Origin: Bacteroidota bacterium
GTDB taxonomy: Bacteria > Bacteroidota > Bacteroidia > NS11-12g > UBA955
Direction: 5' to 3'
DNA length: 64,000 nt
NCBI GenBank assembly: GCA_963169345.1
Contig: CAUJCT010000053.1
Span: 1 to 64,000, forward strand
The position numbers were made by a program, and so were the translations under genes. The notes below the pieces were generated by a model. The model was given only the letters and a program-made list of their open reading frames with translations. It ran no database searches and was not told the origin of the DNA. This document shows positions 1 to 8,890 of the stretch, piece by piece. Each line of letters starts with the position of its first letter. Positions within the stretch are counted from its first letter, which is position 1.

Positions 1-1
1 C

Positions 2-1261
2 AATATGGGTTTCAGAGAGGATATTGAACATATTCTTTCTCATGCCACTTCACGTGAAGCTGCATGGTTGTTTAGTGCAACTATGCCAAAAGAGGTAAGA
101 AGAATTGCCGAAACTTTCATGGAAAAACCTTTTGAAATTAAGGTGAATTCCAATGAAACAGCTAAAAACATCCGTCACGTCTATTACCAGTGTCAGTCTT
201 CTCATAAATATGAAACACTGAAACGTTTGATTGATTTCAATCCTGGTATGTATGGTATCATCTTTACCCGTACAAAAATGGAAGCTCAGGATATTGCTGA
301 AAAATTAATGAAAGAAGGCTATGAAATTGATGCTTTGCACGGTGACTTAAGTCAGCAACAGCGCGACAAAGTAATGGGTAGATTCAGAGAAAAGACTTTA
401 AATTTACTGATTGCAACCGACGTAGCTGCCAGAGGAATCGACGTAGATAGCATCACACACGTTATCAATTATGCATTACCAGATGAACCTGAAGTGTATA
501 CCCACAGAAGCGGAAGAACTGCCAGAGCAGGTAAATCCGGTGTTTGCATGAGTATATTGCACAGCAGGGAAACCGGCAGACTGAGAGATATTGAGCATTT
601 GACAAAATCTAAATTTGAAAAGCTCGAAATTCCTAGTGGCAGAGAAGTATGTGAAAAGCAATTTTACGCCTTTATTGAAAGACTGCATAATGCAGATATT
701 TCTCACGGTGATTATGAAAATTATCTCCCATATCTGAAAGAACAATTCGCAGATATGAGTAAAGATGAGATTCTGCAAAGAGTTGCTTCACTTGAGTTCA
801 ACAGATTCCTGAAATACTACGAAAAGGCATCTGACCTCAACTCATCCAATGACAGACAAAGATCGAATGGCAATTACACCAGATTGTTCATCAGCTTAGG
901 TGAAAAAGATGGATTTTATAAAGCTGCCTTCCTCGAATTTTTGCTGGATACCACAGGCCATAAAAAAGCACAGCTCGGCAAAATCGAATTGATGGATTCT
1001 TACAGTTTTATTGAAGTTGACCATGACATTGCTGAAGAATTTATAGCTGCTTTCAATGGTAAAAAATTCAGAGGTCGTCCAATCAGAATTGAAGCTTCAT
1101 CCGACCGTACAAACGGTGGTAAAGGAAGAAAAGGCCGTAACGACCGTTATGGAAGAGGTGGTGAATCACGTGGTTCAAGAGATTCCAGAGGTCCAAGAAG
1201 TGGTTCAGGTGACCGCGGCTCAGCCAGAAAAAAAGAAAAGAAAAAGTTTTGGGTCGATTGA
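2..1261 (+). CDS. DEAD-box RNA helicase, C-terminal part (5' end outside window)
   Basis: ATP-dependent RNA helicase acting in RNA remodelling, ribosome assembly or cold adaptation. The reading frame is open to the window edge, and the first visible Met (base 5) lies in the segment that follows the DEAD box in this family, so the start is upstream. Counting from that Met, motif III SAT is at 24-26, the motif V ATDVAARGID stretch near 137 and motif VI HRSGRTARAG near 167. A DbpA/CsdA-type RNA-binding domain spans about 290-368, followed by a basic Arg/Gly-rich tail (about 369-418) typical of Bacteroidota homologues. Domain order fits a DeaD/RhlE-like protein; which subfamily cannot be settled without the N-terminus. 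Confidence 0.93.
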   Translation, partial: NMGFREDIEHILSHATSREAAWLFSATMPKEVRRIAETFMEKPFEIKVNSNETAKNIRHVYYQCQSSHKYETLKRLIDFNPGMYGIIFTRTKMEAQDIAEKLMKEGYEIDALHGDLSQQQRDKVMGRFREKTLNLLIATDVAARGIDVDSITHVINYALPDEPEVYTHRSGRTARAGKSGVCMSILHSRETGRLRDIEHLTKSKFEKLEIPSGREVCEKQFYAFIERLHNADISHGDYENYLPYLKEQFADMSKDEILQRVASLEFNRFLKYYEKASDLNSSNDRQRSNGNYTRLFISLGEKDGFYKAAFLEFLLDTTGHKKAQLGKIELMDSYSFIEVDHDIAEEFIAAFNGKKFRGRPIRIEASSDRTNGGKGRKGRNDRYGRGGESRGSRDSRGPRSGSGDRGSARKKEKKKFWVD

Positions 1262-1327
1262 TCTGAAACAATCACTTTCTGATTTCAAAAGGTATACTTA
1301 CCGACTTCATTTTTATTCCTATTTTTA

Positions 1328-1352
1328 AATCCAGGCAGGTCACTGCCGGATT
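1328..1352. other. Hairpin between helicase and pruA
   Basis: AATCC-A-GGCAG pairs with CTGCC-GGATT across a GTCA loop: ten base pairs with one bulged A. No T-run follows on either strand, so it is not a standard intrinsic terminator. It could be an mRNA 3'-end stabiliser of the helicase transcript or a Rho-linked signal; function unknown. Confidence 0.4.
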
Positions 1353-1447
1353 GTGGAAGTCAAGTGCTTTATTACAAGGGAATAAACTTACTCTTTACTG
1401 TTTTGTTTTAGTAACAAAAATCACATCATTCTGCTCGAAAATAATTG

Positions 1448-1455
1448 TATTTTTG
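1448..1455 (+). promoter_or_regulatory. -7 box of pruA promoter
   Basis: TATTTTTG fits the Bacteroidota TAnnTTTG -7 consensus exactly and ends 23 nt before the pruA ATG. No clear TTTG -33 box is seen at the usual spacing. Confidence 0.55.
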
Positions 1456-1478
1456 CGCCTCTAAATATTCAGAATAAC

Positions 1479-3110
1479 ATGAATGGATTTTTTAAAGTGC
1501 CAATGGCCATCAACGAACCTGTGCTCGACTATGCACCGGGAAGCAAAGAAAAAGCTGCATTGAAAAATGCACTAAAGGAAGCCAGATCAAAAGTCATAGA
1601 TATTCCAATGTACATCAATGGAAAGGAAGTAAGAACAGGTAACACCAAAGATATCTTTCCTCCACACGATTTACAACACAAAATAGGCACATTTCACAAA
1701 GGTGAAGCCGAACATGTACATCAGGCCATAGAGGCCGCCCTTGCCGCTAAAAGTCAATGGGAAAACATGCCATGGGAACAACGTGCCGCTATCTTTTTGA
1801 AAGCTGCCGATCTTATTGCAGGTCCTTACAGAGCCAAGTTAAATGCCGCTACTATGCTGGCTCAGTCTAAAAATGCATTTCAGGCTGAAATTGATGCTGC
1901 ATGTGAACTGATTGATTTTTTCAGATTCAATGTTCAGTACATGTCTGAAATATACAGCGACCAGCCAAGTGCGAATAGCAAAGGCATCTGGAACAGATTG
2001 GAGCATCGTCCTCTGGAAGGATTTACTTTTGCTGTAACCCCATTTAACTTTACTGCTATTGCTGGCAACCTGCCAACCAGTATGGCCATGATGGGCAATG
2101 TGGTTGTGTGGAAAGCGGCATTTACTCAGATATATTCTGCAAATGTGATTATGGAAATTCTGATAGAAGCAGGTTTGCCTGCAGGTGTCATTAACCTGAT
2201 TTATACAGATGGACCGGTTACAGGTGATATCGTCTTTAATCATCCTGATTTTGCAGGATTGCATTTTACAGGTTCAACAGGCGTCTTTAGAAACATGTGG
2301 AATGCCATTGGTACCAATATTGCCAAATACAAAACCTATCCTCGAATTGTAGGTGAAACAGGAGGAAAAGATTTTGTTTTGGTACATAAAAGCGCAGATG
2401 TCGACACAGCAGTTGCAGCATTAGCTCGCGGTGCATTCGAATACCAGGGTCAAAAATGTTCTGCAGCTTCTCGTGCATACATTCCTTCTAATCTTTGGGA
2501 AGAACTTAAAACCAAATTGGTTGCTGAAGTTAAAACCATGAAAGTTGGACCAACTGAAGATTTCAGAAATTTTGTCAATGCCGTAATAGATGAAAAATCA
2601 TTTGACAAACTGGCTTCATACATTACTAATGCAAAAAGTGATTCAAATGCAGAAATCATTGTGGGTGGTGGTTTTGATAAAACTAAAGGATACTTTATAG
2701 AACCTACCATTATTGTTACAATGGATGCGCATTACGTCACCATGTGCGAAGAATTATTTGGACCAGTATTAACCATATACGTGTACAATGAGAATGAATT
2801 TGAAAATGCGCTTGAATTGGTTAATACAACCAGCGAATATGCACTGACAGGTGCTGTTATTGCGCAGGACAGATATGCGATTACACAAGCAACCGAATAT
2901 TTAAGACACGCAGCCGGCAATTTCTATATCAATGATAAGCCTACAGGAGCTGTTGTTGGTCAGCAACCATTTGGAGGCAGCAGAGCCAGCGGCACAAATG
3001 ACAAAGCCGGTAGCAAAGCCAATCTTTTGAGATGGACCAGCACACGCACCATAAAAGAAACAATGGTACCTGTAAAGGATTACAGATATCCGTTTCTTTC
3101 TGAAGAATAA
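1479..3110 (+). CDS. pruA: L-glutamate gamma-semialdehyde (P5C) dehydrogenase
   Basis: NAD-dependent oxidation of pyrroline-5-carboxylate/glutamate semialdehyde to glutamate, the second step of proline degradation (also used for arginine/ornithine carbon). It is a single-domain ALDH of 543 residues. The catalytic Cys is about residue 327 in GQKCSAASR, and the general-base Glu is about 293 in VGETGGK. The N-terminal part and the FNFTAIAGN and GQQPFGG.RASGTND stretches match the mitochondrial ALDH4A1-like branch rather than the PutA/RocA branch. No proline dehydrogenase gene is in the window, so the pathway is split. It has its own -7 box upstream and a strong hairpin terminator directly downstream, so it is probably monocistronic. 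Confidence 0.95.
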   Translation: MNGFFKVPMAINEPVLDYAPGSKEKAALKNALKEARSKVIDIPMYINGKEVRTGNTKDIFPPHDLQHKIGTFHKGEAEHVHQAIEAALAAKSQWENMPWEQRAAIFLKAADLIAGPYRAKLNAATMLAQSKNAFQAEIDAACELIDFFRFNVQYMSEIYSDQPSANSKGIWNRLEHRPLEGFTFAVTPFNFTAIAGNLPTSMAMMGNVVVWKAAFTQIYSANVIMEILIEAGLPAGVINLIYTDGPVTGDIVFNHPDFAGLHFTGSTGVFRNMWNAIGTNIAKYKTYPRIVGETGGKDFVLVHKSADVDTAVAALARGAFEYQGQKCSAASRAYIPSNLWEELKTKLVAEVKTMKVGPTEDFRNFVNAVIDEKSFDKLASYITNAKSDSNAEIIVGGGFDKTKGYFIEPTIIVTMDAHYVTMCEELFGPVLTIYVYNENEFENALELVNTTSEYALTGAVIAQDRYAITQATEYLRHAAGNFYINDKPTGAVVGQQPFGGSRASGTNDKAGSKANLLRWTSTRTIKETMVPVKDYRYPFLSEE

Positions 3111-3118
3111 AATCTAAA

Positions 3119-3167
3119 AAATTCAAGTCCTTTTAGACAGTTTTTTCTGTTTTCAGGACTTGAATTT
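3119..3167. terminator. Bidirectional-looking intrinsic terminator after pruA
   Basis: A perfect 13 bp inverted repeat (AAATTCAAGTCCT and AGGACTTGAATTT) encloses a small inner hairpin (ACAG/CTGT). It starts 8 nt after the pruA stop codon and has A-rich and T-rich flanks. Confidence 0.7.
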
Positions 3168-3357
3168 AAATTTAACATTTTCCCTAATTAAACTCTAAGT
3201 TTAATTTTTCAACTTTTTCTCAAATTTAGAATTGTTTTATTGTTTTTGTCAATACGAAAATAGAGGGATACTTTTACATTAAACTACACAATAAAAACAA
3301 ATTTATACTGAATGATAACAATGGTTTCAGGCAATTTGATACTGATTTATTTTACCA

Positions 3358-3400
3358 TTATCCACATTCATTAATTGAGCTTATTAACACTTGTAGATAA
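3358..3400. other. Cluster of DnaA-box-like 9-mers in AT-rich intergenic region
   Basis: The 427 bp gap 3111-3537 holds no gene. Inside it lie TTATCCACA (3358-3366, exact DnaA-box consensus), TTATTAACA (3381-3389, one mismatch) and TGTAGATAA (3392-3400, one mismatch on the opposite strand), in very AT-rich DNA. It could be a DnaA-binding regulatory locus or a replication origin. No dnaA, dnaN or gidA/rpmH gene is nearby, so an origin is only a possibility. Confidence 0.3.
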
Positions 3401-3416
3401 CTGATAAAAATTATGT

Positions 3417-3446
3417 TTTGAAAATGATAATTTAATATTATACTTG
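3417..3446 (+). promoter_or_regulatory. Promoter ahead of short leader/fRMsr
   Basis: TTTG (3417-3420), an 18 nt spacer and TATACTTG (3439-3446, one mismatch to TAnnTTTG). Expected transcript start is near 3450, about 85 nt upstream of the fRMsr ATG and only about 30 nt upstream of a terminator-like hairpin. Confidence 0.5.
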
Positions 3447-3478
3447 CATTGTGTTTTCATAGTTTTAGTTTTTAGAAT

Positions 3479-3514
3479 GGGTTAGGATTAATTTCCTAGC
3501 CCTTTTCTATTTTT
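3479..3514 (+). terminator. Terminator-like hairpin in leader of fRMsr gene
   Basis: GGGTTAGGA (3479-3487) pairs with TCCTAGCCC (3494-3502): nine pairs including one G-U, loop TTAATT, then TTTTCTATTTTT. It sits between the promoter and the start codon at 3538, so it would give a transcript of roughly 60 nt unless read through. Either a leader attenuator or the end of a small RNA. Confidence 0.5.
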
Positions 3515-3537
3515 AGTGAAATTCTCTCTTAAAATCC

Positions 3538-4011
3538 ATGCATGAAACATTATCCGATATAACCAATTTGAGCAAAGAAGAGCGCTACAAAGAGGTATTG
3601 ATTTCTGCCCGGGGACTAATAGACCCCAATTGTTCGGATACAGCCAATTTAGCCAATATTTCTGCATTACTTAAAACGTATTTTAACTTCTGGTGGTGTG
3701 GTTTTTATTTGGTGAATGACAAGCAGCAATTAGAATTGGGGCCATTTCAAGGACCTGTTGCCTGTACATTAATACAATACGGCAAAGGTGTATGTGGCAC
3801 ATCCTGGCAAAGGGGTGAAACCATCATTGTCCCGAATGTGCACGAGTTTGAAGGACATATTGCCTGTTCTTCTGCTAGCAATTCAGAAATTGTAGTACCA
3901 CTCTTCAGAGACAATAAAGTTATTGGCGTTTTAGATATAGACAGTGAGCATTTCAACCATTTCGATGAAATGGATAAGCATTATTTAGAGGCACTTGTTA
4001 AGTTATTTTAG
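3538..4011 (+). CDS. msrC: Free methionine-(R)-sulfoxide reductase (GAF-domain fRMsr)
   Basis: Reduces free L-methionine-(R)-sulfoxide to methionine in the cytoplasm, using thioredoxin. It is a single GAF domain of 157 residues. The three conserved cysteines of the family are present as Cys76 (GPVACT), Cys86 (GKGVCGT) and Cys110 (HIACSS). Their spacing of 10 and 24 residues equals that of the E. coli enzyme (Cys84, 94, 118). The acidic DIDSEHFNHFDEMD stretch follows near 133-146. Full length. A promoter and a terminator-like leader hairpin lie upstream, suggesting controlled read-through. Its stop codon is 3 nt from that of the convergent MORN-like gene. Complements the protein-bound Met-sulfoxide reductase MsrB encoded 5 kb away. 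Confidence 0.9.
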   Translation: MHETLSDITNLSKEERYKEVLISARGLIDPNCSDTANLANISALLKTYFNFWWCGFYLVNDKQQLELGPFQGPVACTLIQYGKGVCGTSWQRGETIIVPNVHEFEGHIACSSASNSEIVVPLFRDNKVIGVLDIDSEHFNHFDEMDKHYLEALVKLF

Positions 4012-4014
4012 TCT

Positions 4015-7000
4015 TTACTGCTTGACCGTATCTACAGAACTTCCCCTGATATACTCCCCATTTTCATAATAAACTTCAGAGAGTTTCAAATTACCTCCAA
4101 ACATCATCACCCAGGCCATAAATTCTTCGCTGCTCATAAAGCAAATATTCTCACTTAGATTTAATCCACTTAAATCCCCAACAAGCCATCTTCCCTCTTT
4201 CTTTCCATTGACATACCGACCAATTTCAGTTGGCAATCCATACCGGTTGTAATATATCCATACTCCCGTCTTTTTGCCATTGACCATATTACCTTCTTTC
4301 AGCTTATAGCCATTAACCTGATATTCTATTACAAAACAACTGTCCTGTATAGACATAGGCTTACCCAGGGTATCATAAAATTCAAGATAATAATCTTCTT
4401 CGGTAGGCAACTCCGTCTCACTTTCACATGAATATTTGCTGGATCTGTCGGTTGCCCAACCTGTATACATCAATTTACCATCTTCATAATAAGCTTTTAC
4501 AAAGGCATACGCAAAGAAACTGTCAGTTGAACTCAATTTTATAATTGTATCATGAAATTCGATTGTTTTGTAAAGTGATTTACCGTTCTCTCTGTAAAAC
4601 TTCCATAAACCATTTGGCTCTTCTTCTTTCTTTTCACCTTCCGAAAAGAGTGTCCCGTTTTTATAGTAGTAACGGTAATACCCCCGCTTAAATGAATTGG
4701 TTGAAAAAATATAACTAATGAAATCATCAGGAAAGTATACGGTTGATGGTTTCAACTTGTAATCGGCATAGCGGCTATTGACAATTTTAGTGTCTTCCAA
4801 AGTCGATCTATATGTATTGTATGATCTTATATTAAACACATCTTTGTACATACTGTCTTTAATATCGAAATCAATGGTCATCTTTAAGCCTGCACTATCG
4901 CGGTTCTCTATTAATTGTCCATCAAGAATTCCTTTGCTAAAATGCATACGCTGTTTATAATTCCCATTCGTAGAATCGCCTTTGTACCAATAAAAATAAC
5001 CGTCAGGAACACCCATATTAAATTTGCCGTAATAATCCGGGAAACCATACATATTCAAATTCCATACTTCACCATTGACTGTATCATTTGTCATGTTGTA
5101 CTCAGAATTTAAATATGTATAACTCTGGTCCATGTCTGACGATGTCGTATAATAAGTATAATTCTTACCATTTCTCTTCCCCTTATGGTAAGTAAATGTA
5201 TAAATATAATCATCGATTGGCATATACCACTGGCCTTCTTTCTCTCCCTTTGCATACATCATACTCGGGGATTGCTTTTTATGTAAACCAACTGAAGAGT
5301 AATGCTCATAGCTTGTATAAACATAGCCTCTGTAAAAATCAATTTCTTCCTCAAATTCCGAATACCTTCTGTAAGAACTACGACTGTAATTTGTGTATTT
5401 ATCTAAAGACACATCAGATGACAATTTATTCTCTTCATAAATTAACTGATAGGTGAAATTATCATTTTTATTTCTAATACCCGAATAACCTGTAAAATGA
5501 CCATGGTCTAAATAGACAAAGAACCTGGATGCAGGTATAACAAATGCATCATGAGTGTTAACTTTCAGATAATTTTTATCTATGTCCAAATCAATTTCTA
5601 TAAATTCCTCTTTGGTAATTTGTGCTAAAAGTGATTTCACCAAATAAACACCTCCTTTTACTTCTTTGGCTTTTTTCTCATAATTCAGATTGATATTGAA
5701 CCAACCGGTAAAAGGTTTATTTCCAACCAATATAGATGTATGTCTTACAGGAGAAGGCTGGAAGAAATTGTAAAACTGAGCAGTAAACAGTCTGGAACTG
5801 CGACTTTTCTTATGAACACTTCTTGTAGTATCCATTTCTAAATAATCACTGATTTCGGATTCGAACCAATAATCTTTTGTATAAAGAAATTTCCCTTTGT
5901 TCATCAGTGTGTCCATACAATACAAAGTATCGCCATTCAAAGGCATTTGAAAACAATGTATTATTCTGCCGGAAGCAGGACCTCCTTTAAATTTATAATA
6001 TTCTTTACAACCAGCCATTTTACCGGAATGATATTGAATGTCCCAGAAAGAAAAATTAAATACAGGATGATAGAATTTTTTAATATCTACTTCCTTATCT
6101 TTTATATGATCTATCAAAACTGGATTAGCGCTGTCTTTATAATCACTAAAATATTGTGGTAAATAAATGGTTTTTATAAGTTTGTCTTCAGAAAAATACT
6201 GTTCAAATTTTAAATTCTTACAGAACTGTTTTACTAACTTTCTTTCCTTTGAGTCATTGTAAACGGAGCATGTATCCAGACTATAATATATAACTTTATA
6301 TTTAATCTTTTCTTTTGATGCACTACCTCTGTAACTAAAACTCTTCTCATAAATAAAAAAATTGCCGTTGATGACTGTATCTTTTAAATAGCTATAGAAC
6401 TTATAGTAATTATCTCTTACATAATTTCCTTTTGCAAAGGTGATATAAGCGTAATTAGGATTTCTATAGTTAGCATATACGAAACCTTCATCTTCATCAA
6501 ACCCTCCTGCTCTTGGCAGCATTTTTACTTCTTTATAATTTTTGATATAATTTGAAATTGAATCAATATGCTCTACCCTTACTACCATTAACTTTCCATT
6601 TTCATAAATTCTGTATTCCTTTTCATCTCCATGTTCATATTTGCTTATGGTAATACTTTCCTTTCCTCTATAAACAGATAAACCATGTTCAAGTCCTTCA
6701 ACATAGTGACTAGAGTCAATCCCAATCTGTATGACTTTTTTGTTTTTTTTATCCAGGGTGCGTGAAATTGTCCAGCCGGATTTTGCGCCTTTCAACATCT
6801 GGGTTGTTTTATACAAAACTGTATCATTATTTTCCAGCAGGTAATACATGTATTGAGTGCCATTTGCCAATCCTTCTTTATAATTTACTTTAAAAAAATC
6901 ATACACTGCACCTACTCTGGCTCTGTTAGAGTTAGGGTTTTTTTTATAATACCTTTTGCTATAGTTTTTTTCTTTGTAATAAATCACTCCTTCAATCATA

Positions 7001-7404
7001 TCATCGACATAAGGCAATGTGAAATAGGGCTTCGATTGTTCAGTCCTTTTAAAGAGATTGAGGTAGCCATTTTTAAGATTGTTTTTAATTGTAAAAGTGG
7101 CATATACTGAATAAATGGTATCATATATCCGGTATTTGCCTTCTTTTCTTTTAAATTTTAAATCATAGACTGTTGAATACAGAATGTAATCTCCATCTTC
7201 GTATTGACCAATTGTAGGAGGAATATGCAGGTTTTCAATTTTAAAATTAGAATTATCTATATCTGCTTTGCCTATTTGCCCGCTGTATAAATCTACATAG
7301 TGCGGGTAAACTTTATAGGGTTTACCATTGAAATAAACCGTTTTTAGAGCAAAACCTTGTGAAGAAATTAATAAAAATAGGAGTAGGTAGATTCTAGCTT
7401 TCAT
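4015..7404 (-). CDS. Large secreted MORN/YwqK-like repeat protein
   Basis: Exported protein of 1129 residues with a Sec signal peptide (about residues 1-19, ending SSQGFA). The body is rich in Tyr, Lys and Asp and carries scattered copies of a short motif of the type YYxNGxxxxEGxxKxGKKxGxW. Clear C-terminal examples are NGKKTGVWIYYNRYGLPTEI and NGKKEGRWLVGD, and another is KNGTLFSEGEKKEEEPNGLW. These are the variant MORN repeats of the YwqK family, common in Bacteroidota surface or periplasmic proteins. No enzyme domain or T9SS tail is seen. Function unknown. A near-consensus -7 box (TATTTTTC) precedes the ATG. Confidence 0.75.
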   Translation of the reverse strand: MKARIYLLLFLLISSQGFALKTVYFNGKPYKVYPHYVDLYSGQIGKADIDNSNFKIENLHIPPTIGQYEDGDYILYSTVYDLKFKRKEGKYRIYDTIYSVYATFTIKNNLKNGYLNLFKRTEQSKPYFTLPYVDDMIEGVIYYKEKNYSKRYYKKNPNSNRARVGAVYDFFKVNYKEGLANGTQYMYYLLENNDTVLYKTTQMLKGAKSGWTISRTLDKKNKKVIQIGIDSSHYVEGLEHGLSVYRGKESITISKYEHGDEKEYRIYENGKLMVVRVEHIDSISNYIKNYKEVKMLPRAGGFDEDEGFVYANYRNPNYAYITFAKGNYVRDNYYKFYSYLKDTVINGNFFIYEKSFSYRGSASKEKIKYKVIYYSLDTCSVYNDSKERKLVKQFCKNLKFEQYFSEDKLIKTIYLPQYFSDYKDSANPVLIDHIKDKEVDIKKFYHPVFNFSFWDIQYHSGKMAGCKEYYKFKGGPASGRIIHCFQMPLNGDTLYCMDTLMNKGKFLYTKDYWFESEISDYLEMDTTRSVHKKSRSSRLFTAQFYNFFQPSPVRHTSILVGNKPFTGWFNINLNYEKKAKEVKGGVYLVKSLLAQITKEEFIEIDLDIDKNYLKVNTHDAFVIPASRFFVYLDHGHFTGYSGIRNKNDNFTYQLIYEENKLSSDVSLDKYTNYSRSSYRRYSEFEEEIDFYRGYVYTSYEHYSSVGLHKKQSPSMMYAKGEKEGQWYMPIDDYIYTFTYHKGKRNGKNYTYYTTSSDMDQSYTYLNSEYNMTNDTVNGEVWNLNMYGFPDYYGKFNMGVPDGYFYWYKGDSTNGNYKQRMHFSKGILDGQLIENRDSAGLKMTIDFDIKDSMYKDVFNIRSYNTYRSTLEDTKIVNSRYADYKLKPSTVYFPDDFISYIFSTNSFKRGYYRYYYKNGTLFSEGEKKEEEPNGLWKFYRENGKSLYKTIEFHDTIIKLSSTDSFFAYAFVKAYYEDGKLMYTGWATDRSSKYSCESETELPTEEDYYLEFYDTLGKPMSIQDSCFVIEYQVNGYKLKEGNMVNGKKTGVWIYYNRYGLPTEIGRYVNGKKEGRWLVGDLSGLNLSENICFMSSEEFMAWVMMFGGNLKLSEVYYENGEYIRGSSVDTVKQ

Positions 7405-7523
7405 TATGGAAAAATAGGTAAATAATTAAAACCTAACGTTAATTAACTCATTTTATTTTCATTAGAACCAGAAAATCTAACTGGTCTTTTTAAACATTAC
7501 GATAGTCAACCTGAATTTCGAAG

Positions 7524-7554
7524 TTTGAAAAGGCCTTATAAAACCTTACCTTTG
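7524..7554 (+). promoter_or_regulatory. der promoter (leaderless type)
   Basis: TTTG at 7524-7527, a 19 nt spacer and TACCTTTG at 7547-7554, a full match to the Bacteroidota consensus. Only 8 nt separate the -7 box from the der ATG, so the mRNA should start within a few bases of it. Confidence 0.75.
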
Positions 7555-7562
7555 CAGGTCAA

Positions 7563-8882
7563 ATGTCTAGAATTGTTGCCATAGTAGGTCGCCCTAACGT
7601 AGGAAAATCAACACTTTTCAACCGATTGGTAGGAGAGCGAAAAGCCATAGTGGACGATTTTAGCGGAGTTACACGCGACAGACACTATGGGGATTGTGAT
7701 TGGAACGGAGAAACGTTTACAGTCATAGATACCGGTGGATACGTCAGAGATAGCAAAGATATTTTTGAATCTGCCATCAGAGATCAGGTCAATATTGCAG
7801 TTGAAGAAGCTGGTTTGCTGATTTTTATGGTGGATGTTCATACCGAAGTAACCAATCTGGACACTCAATTTGCTGAAATTTTAAGAAAATCAAAAAAGCC
7901 TGTACTGATTGCAGTCAATAAAGTAGACAACTACGACCAAATCAATGATACTGCAGAATTTTACAGATTAGGTTTTGGCGAATTATTCCCAATTTCGGCT
8001 ATTACCGGGTCTGGTACCGGTGAACTACTTGACAAAGTTGTAGAGCTTTTACCACCGGATGATGGGAAGGATTATATAGACGACGAAATTTCTAAACTGC
8101 CTAAAATTGCTATTGTCGGAAGGCCAAACGTTGGGAAATCCTCATTTGTAAATGCTTTACTGGGTTACAATAGAAATATAGTTACAGATATTGCCGGCAC
8201 AACACGCGACTCTATTCACACTAGATACAATGCTTTTGGTAAAGATCTGGTTTTAGTGGACACAGCTGGTATAAGAAAAAAATCGAAAGTCGAAGAGAAC
8301 ATCGAATTTTATTCTGTCATGCGCAGTTTGCGTGCTATTGAAAACTGCGATGTATGTATTCTGATGCTGGATGCTATGAACGGTATCGAATCGCAGGATT
8401 TGAATCTGTTATACCTTGCCCAAAAACACGGTAAAGGTATCATCATTCTGGTCAACAAGTGGGATCTATACGAAAAAAGCACCAACACTGCTAAAGAATA
8501 CGAGGAACATATCAAGAAAAGAACCGCACCGTTTGTAGATTATCCAGTTATTTTCATCAGTGCTTTAAACAAACAAAGAATATTTCAGGCCATTGAAACT
8601 GTCTGCGAAGTTTACGACAGATTGTCTACTAGAATAAAAACATCGGCATTAAATGAAGTGCTTTTACCGCTTATTCATGCGACTCCTCCTCCTAATATCA
8701 AAGGAAAATCAGTCTCAATTAAGTACATACAGCAATTGCCTTCTAAATCAGTTTGTTTTGCCTATTTCTGCAATCTTCCGCAATACATCAACGATTCTTA
8801 TAAAAGATTTTTGGAAAACAAACTGCGCGAGAATTTCAAACTGACAGGCATACCTGTTAAAATTTTCTTCAGAAAAAAATAA
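7563..8882 (+). CDS. der: Ribosome biogenesis GTPase Der (EngA)
   Basis: Double GTPase needed for maturation of the 50S ribosomal subunit. Two Era-like G domains are in tandem, with P-loops GRPNVGKST (about 9-17) and GRPNVGKSS (about 185-193). Each has its DTxG switch II motif (DTGG and DTAG) and an NKxD motif (NKVD, NKWD). A KH-like C-terminal domain (about 350-439) ends in the basic FFRKK. Length 439, normal for the family. It has a strong promoter of its own and does not share an operon with the convergent msrB. Confidence 0.98.
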   Translation: MSRIVAIVGRPNVGKSTLFNRLVGERKAIVDDFSGVTRDRHYGDCDWNGETFTVIDTGGYVRDSKDIFESAIRDQVNIAVEEAGLLIFMVDVHTEVTNLDTQFAEILRKSKKPVLIAVNKVDNYDQINDTAEFYRLGFGELFPISAITGSGTGELLDKVVELLPPDDGKDYIDDEISKLPKIAIVGRPNVGKSSFVNALLGYNRNIVTDIAGTTRDSIHTRYNAFGKDLVLVDTAGIRKKSKVEENIEFYSVMRSLRAIENCDVCILMLDAMNGIESQDLNLLYLAQKHGKGIIILVNKWDLYEKSTNTAKEYEEHIKKRTAPFVDYPVIFISALNKQRIFQAIETVCEVYDRLSTRIKTSALNEVLLPLIHATPPPNIKGKSVSIKYIQQLPSKSVCFAYFCNLPQYINDSYKRFLENKLRENFKLTGIPVKIFFRKK

Positions 8883-8890
8883 CAAGAACA

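Noticed and set aside
5..7. ATG at base 5 as the start of the helicase
   Set aside because: The residues that follow it lie after the DEAD box in this family and the frame is open to the window edge, so it is an internal Met.
4778..5456. Open frames on the plus strand within the MORN-like gene
   Set aside because: They are antisense to a well-supported coding region, lack family motifs and have no promoter.
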